From NCBI GenBank assembly GCA_019677205.1, contig JAAMXY010001195.1, positions 1-11,748 of the forward strand: a DNA stretch of 11,748 nucleotides. Reading direction: 5' to 3'. Position 1 is the stretch's first letter, and every line of letters begins with the position of its first letter. This document shows positions 8,367-11,748 of the stretch, in pieces. The notes below the pieces were generated by a model, which was not told where the DNA came from, made no database searches, and saw only the letters and a program-made list of their open reading frames with translations. The translations under genes and the position numbers were made by a program. The stretch comes from Pinguiococcus pyrenoidosus (taxonomy: Eukaryota > Sar > Pinguiophyceae > Pinguiochrysidales > Pinguiochrysidaceae).

Positions 8367-9923
8367 ATGACTTGGCTTTTGGTTGGGACTTGTCTGGCCT
8401 CGCTGCTGCTGGCGCTGGGCGTGCCGGCGGTTCTGCGCCTGTGGCGCAAGATGCGGCCCCGCAACGACGGGATTCCGCAGGTCTCCGGCGGCCTGCCGGT
8501 GCTGGGAGTGGCCCTGAAGATGATCGAGGGCGCTCCGTGGGACCTCATGAGCCGCTGGTCTCGGGAGCTGGGCGCCTTGTACAAGTTTTACCTCTTCGGC
8601 CAATGGTGCGTGTGCGTCAGCGACCCGGAGGGGCTGAAGGAGGTCATGCAGACGAAGATCGGCGCCTTCGAGAAGGACCTGGAGTGGACCTATCGGCCTT
8701 TCCTGTGCCTCCTGGGCACGGGCATCGTGACGAGCAGCGGGAAGCTGTGGCTGAAGCAGCGGGCGCTCATCAGCAAGCCGTTCAAGATTGACATCCTCAC
8801 CGTGATCCCCCGCATTGCCATGGAGGCCACCCAGCGCCTTGCGCTGCGCCTCGACGCCGCCGCGAGATCGGCGGGGCCGGCGCTGGAGATGGGCGAGGAG
8901 TTTCGGCGCCTCACGCTGCAGGTCATTGCGGAGGCGATTTTGTCTCTCTCCCCAGAGGAGTCCGACCAGAGCTTCGCCAAGATGTACCTTCCCATCGTGA
9001 CGGAAGGTAACCTTCGGACCTGGTACCCGCACCGAGAGTACAACGTCCTCTCGCAGGCGTGGTGGAGCCACTGGGCCCGCGTCCGTGGCATCAATTCGTA
9101 CATGAGCAACCTCATCCGCGGGCGGAGGCAGCAGCTGCGCGACGAGGGCGCGTTCGAGAGCGAAGGCTGGCAGACGAGTCGGCGGAAAGACCTGCTCGAC
9201 AAGATCATGACCAACATTCCAGAAGCAGACTGGTCCGAAGAGAACGTCAGGCAGCTGCGCGACGAGCTGAAGACGTTCCTCCTTGCTGGTCATGAAACCA
9301 GCGCGTCCATGCTCACGTGGGCCCTCTTCGAGCTGACGCAGGATCCGGAGTGCATGGCCCGCGTCCGCCGGGAGGCGGAGAGCTTGTACGGGAAGGACGC
9401 CGCGGGAGACACGGACAAGTGGTCTGCCGGCTTCGAGGGGTGGGGCTCGTCGGAGGCGCTGAGCTCCTTGCAGTACACGGAAGCGGTGCTGCGGGAGACG
9501 CTAAGGAAGTACAGCCCGGTGCCCACGGTCTCGCGGGTCTGCACGAAGGACACGGAGATCATGGGCCGCAAGGTCCACCGGGACACCGCCGTGTTCTGCA
9601 TGATCAAGGCAGTGCATGAGAACCCGGAGGTCTGGCCGGAGCCGTCGAAGTTCAGGCCAGAGCGCTTCTACGCCGCGCAGGATGGAGAGAGCAAGGCCAC
9701 CGTGCCGGAGCATCGGCCGTTCACCTTCATGCCCTTCATTCAAGGCCCTCGCAACTGTCTGGGGCAGTACCTTAGCTTGCTAGAGTCCAAGATCGTGCTT
9801 AGCTCCCTCGTGCATCTCTTCGATTGGTCGTGCGACGACCCGGTCAAATGCGGAGAGTTACATCAGTTCATGCTGCCGGTGATCCCGCAAGTCGGGATGT
9901 TCCTCACCGCGACGCGGAGATAG
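8367..9923 (+). CDS. Cytochrome P450, membrane-anchored, intronless
   Basis: A single open frame of 518 aa from ATG 8367 (context ACC before the ATG). The frame stays open upstream to 8205, but that stretch begins at GTG and looks like 5' UTR. Residues 3-26 form a hydrophobic N-terminal anchor followed by basic residues, then a Pro-containing hinge, which fits a P450 on the ER (or plastid) face. All signature elements are present: WLKQR (C helix), AGHETS with G308-H309-E310-T311 (I helix oxygen activation), ExxR (E377, R380), FRPERF (429-434) and the haem loop FIQGPRNCLG, whose Cys464 is the axial thiolate. The haem loop and the GTGIVTSSGKLW segment resemble the CYP4/CYP97-type clans. I cannot assign a family or substrate. 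The lack of introns is unusual beside neighbours with three to six each. Confidence 0.94.
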   Translation: MTWLLVGTCLASLLLALGVPAVLRLWRKMRPRNDGIPQVSGGLPVLGVALKMIEGAPWDLMSRWSRELGALYKFYLFGQWCVCVSDPEGLKEVMQTKIGAFEKDLEWTYRPFLCLLGTGIVTSSGKLWLKQRALISKPFKIDILTVIPRIAMEATQRLALRLDAAARSAGPALEMGEEFRRLTLQVIAEAILSLSPEESDQSFAKMYLPIVTEGNLRTWYPHREYNVLSQAWWSHWARVRGINSYMSNLIRGRRQQLRDEGAFESEGWQTSRRKDLLDKIMTNIPEADWSEENVRQLRDELKTFLLAGHETSASMLTWALFELTQDPECMARVRREAESLYGKDAAGDTDKWSAGFEGWGSSEALSSLQYTEAVLRETLRKYSPVPTVSRVCTKDTEIMGRKVHRDTAVFCMIKAVHENPEVWPEPSKFRPERFYAAQDGESKATVPEHRPFTFMPFIQGPRNCLGQYLSLLESKIVLSSLVHLFDWSCDDPVKCGELHQFMLPVIPQVGMFLTATRR

Positions 9924-10122
9924 TCTTGTGGCTCATTTGGTCCCGTTCTGCAGCAAGAATGAAGTGTAATCATGTCGTTTGTTACAGTCAGCGGAAGGAT
10001 GTCTTGTACGTCTGTGCATGAGAGGGTTGAGTGGGCCAAGGGTTCGCAGCGTCGCAGCGCTGCCACAAGAGACGCACGTCGGGACGAAGCCGATTCCTGG
10101 ACAAAACAAGGCGGCGCAGCCT
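9924..10122. other. Convergent 3' spacer between P450 and Rab5
   Basis: Two stop codons face each other across 199 nt, so the 3' UTRs are short or overlap. A TGTAA pentamer on the plus strand at 9965-9969, 41 nt after the P450 stop, resembles the poly(A) signal used by green algae. In this organism that use is unproven. Confidence 0.4.
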
Positions 10123-11056
10123 CTACCCACAGCAGCCGCCGCGAGCGCTGTCTGGCTCCAGAATGAGTCCTACCGAGTTGGAGGGCGCCGGAGCAGGTAG
10201 TCTCCTAGCGATTTGGCGTGCACGCGGGATTAGCGAGTGTGCCCACCACGCATACAGACGTCCACAGGTACCCGCCGATGGACGCATTTTCATGTGACAG
10301 CGTCCCACGCACCTGGCGAGGCCCGAGAAGATCTCTGTGACATTCGAGTCTGTCTTGGCACTGGTCTCTAGATAAGTTGCCCCGATGGACGCCGCATAGG
10401 CCTCTGCAATCTCTGTCTCCACCATCCGATGCTCCGCAAGATCCGCCTTGTTCCCAGCGATCGCCAGCGCAATGCCTGTGCCCGAAGCCCCTGAGCGCGT
10501 CGTCCTGCAGCTCCGCCACAGGGCTTCCACATTTTCGAGACTCACCTGGCGGCCCATTGTTCTCCAGTTCAGACACCCACTTTTTCAGCTTCTCAAACGA
10601 CTCTTCGTTTGTGATGTCGTACACCAGAAGAGCCGCTGCAGCTCCTCGGTAGTACATCGGCGCCAAGGAGTGATAGATCTCCTGCTCAAGCGGCGGATTC
10701 ACCACATAGGATGCGGAGATCAAGGTCATGTGGCTCCGCCCCTCTCTCTCTTTTCTTTCCTTCTTTTGAGGTGGCGGGGGGTGGGCTGAACACCAACGCA
10801 CCTGGCCCGCCGTATCCCAGATCTGGAACTTGTAGGGCACTTCTTCGACCAGCACCATCTTGCTCATGAAGGACGCCCCGATGGTGGACGTCATGTTCGC
10901 CTTGAAGTCGCTGGTGACGAAGCGGAGCACCAGCGAGCTCTTCCCAACCGACTGGTCGCCTGCCAGGACGGATGAGCGCAGCCAGGATCCTGGGCGGATT
11001 TCCGCGGAGTTCGTACCCAAAAGAACGACTTTGACCTCGCGCGGCGGAGACGCCAT
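10123..11056 (-). CDS. RAB5: Rab5-family small GTPase
   Basis: Five exons on the minus strand: 11056-11017, 10959-10802, 10681-10546, 10475-10313 and 10204-10123, giving 192 aa. Introns are 57, 120, 70 and 108 nt. The spliced protein has every G box: GDQSVGKSS (14-22), switch I STIGASF (Thr39), WDTAGQ (61-66), NKAD (120-123) and ETSAK (148-152). [18 protein letters not shown] and the LARRLP junction after EIF are Rab5 hallmarks. Rab5 governs early-endosome fusion and endocytic entry. The C-terminus ends GGCCG, the CC-x class of geranylgeranylation signal. The tail is shorter than in human Rab5 and there is no N-terminal extension. Residue 68 is Ile where Rab5 proteins usually have Arg after GQE. 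No alternative acceptor repairs this, so it looks genuine. The last intron has a CTAAT branch-like site, which supports the model. Confidence 0.93.
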
Positions 11057-11242
11057 GTCTGAGCGTGATGCGGCCGCCACTGGGCAGCTGCGGCCTCCGG
11101 TGGGTACCGGCGTGAAGGACAGCTGGCCACTCGACCCGCCTGGGGAGAGATACTCCAGATGCTTCAAAGCTGCTTACTTTGGCGCCAGTCTTCCACGATT
11201 CCGCGCGCTAAATTCAGCATTCATTTCAGCAAGCACCGCAGC

Positions 11243-11265
11243 ACTTCACTTCACTTCATCACTTC
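11243..11265. repeat. ACTTC short tandem repeat
   Basis: ACTTC occurs three times in tandem (11243-11257). After an ATC and the rest of the interrupted copy, a fourth ACTTC ends near 11265. It lies about 190 nt upstream of the Rab5 start codon. This is simple sequence with no known role. Confidence 0.6.
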
Positions 11266-11519
11266 GCTTGCGAGATATGGTCGACGAAAAAATAGGAATC
11301 CATGGACTTTCCGGAGGCTTGCGGAAAGGGACCGTTGCTTCCCGGGATCGTTCGACCCTTTTGAAAAACTTCTTCAACGCCACAGAGTCTCCTCGCTTGT
11401 GCTCCTTTAGTACAGAATCTTGCTGTCAGCCACCTCATCTGTTGATGGGAAGCCTCCCCTTGTGTTTTCAGGGGAAGCTGTTGACGTCATGGTGAAGTAT
11501 ACCGACGCCCGTCTAGTGC

Positions 11520-11695
11520 ACAACTCATTCGGTCATGGTGATCGGTCATCTGATCGATCACTTGACGCGTCAAAAAGTCCCGTCTATTTAGTCATGATGA
11601 CCGATTGCGTAATCGATTGCACAATCAATTGAAATAATCGATTGCTTGACTGATCAATTTGATTGATTGTATCAATGAATTGGTCACCAACCGCG
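11520..11695. repeat. AT-rich palindrome-dense block built from GATC, CGATTGC and CAAT/ATTG words
   Basis: The block contains perfect palindromes TGATCGATCA (11551-11560), TTGACGCGTCAA (11562-11573) and AATCGATT twice (11611-11618, 11636-11643). CGATTGC recurs at 11602-11608, 11614-11620 and 11639-11645, and AATCGATTGC is exactly repeated. Many ATTG and CAAT half-sites follow to 11692. Composition departs sharply from the GC-rich neighbourhood. It could be a decayed mobile-element end, a regulatory array upstream of the right-edge gene, or simple-sequence drift. Confidence 0.6.
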
Positions 11696-11700
11696 CAAAA

Positions 11701-11748
11701 ATGCCACCGCAGCAGCCTCCCCACGGCCCCCACATGGCACCGGCATGG
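11701..11748 (+). CDS. 5' tip of an unknown Pro/Gln-rich plus-strand gene (partial)
   Basis: An ATG at 11701, preceded by CAAAA (A at -3), opens a frame that runs to the window end: MPPQQPPHGPHMAPAW. GC content jumps at this point after the AT-rich block, as expected at a coding start. The low-complexity Pro/Gln/His composition gives no function. It is divergent from Rab5. Confidence 0.35.
   Translation, partial: MPPQQPPHGPHMAPAW

Larger units (their letters stand above)
11057..11700. other. Upstream region of Rab5 and of the right-edge gene, no gene seen
   Basis: These 644 nt lie between divergent starts. The first 450 nt are mixed composition and hold the Rab5 5' flank. A short ACTTC/ATC repeat lies at 11243-11265. 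The remainder turns AT-rich and palindrome-dense (see 11520-11695). Open frames here are short and lack splice partners or codon bias. Confidence 0.45.

Noticed and set aside
8190-9293. 367-aa open frame on the minus strand
   Set aside because: It is antisense to the P450, which has every catalytic motif. The frame is Arg/Leu/His-rich shadow sequence.

Overview
The window is nuclear DNA of a microbial eukaryote, most likely a marine alga or a relative. The evidence is a spliceosomal intron set of 18 introns, all GT-AG and 57 to 195 nt long, several with CTAAC/CTGAC-type branch sequences. It also carries a Rab5 GTPase, a membrane-anchored P450 and a renalase. GC-rich exons, tight packing and a nickel superoxide dismutase (NiSOD, known among eukaryotes mainly from marine algae) fit a haptophyte, alveolate or stramenopile alga. 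I cannot name the species. The strict strand alternation argues against the long one-directional gene arrays typical of core dinoflagellates.

Layout, left to right: the 5' tip of a minus-strand gene (1-50); a minus-strand six-exon gene fusing a NiSOD to a cytidylate-kinase-like P-loop domain (415-2320); a divergent spacer; a plus-strand four-exon secreted protein of about 1004 aa resembling a glycoside hydrolase of the GH31/GH36-type barrel (2685-6009); a convergent 3' spacer; a minus-strand seven-exon renalase-like FAD oxidoreductase (6317-8021); a divergent spacer; a plus-strand intronless cytochrome P450 (8367-9923); a short convergent spacer; a minus-strand five-exon Rab5-type GTPase (10123-11056); a 640-nt upstream region ending in an AT-rich, palindrome-dense block; and the 5' tip of a plus-strand Pro/Gln-rich gene (11701-11748).

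The genes do not form an obvious pathway. Three are redox enzymes: superoxide dismutation, NAD(P)H-isomer or flavin oxidation, and P450 monooxygenation. The renalase and P450 share one divergent spacer, and so do the NiSOD-kinase and the secreted hydrolase, so co-regulation is possible but not shown. The most novel object is the NiSOD-nucleotide-kinase fusion. The metal-hook motif lies at residues 32-40 behind a 31-residue leader, and the kinase P-loop is at about 269-278. The last SOD helix and the kinase share one uninterrupted 864-nt exon.

All exon boundaries were worked out by eye from reading frame, splice consensus and known family sequence. Every gene model closes in frame, but none has transcript support here.
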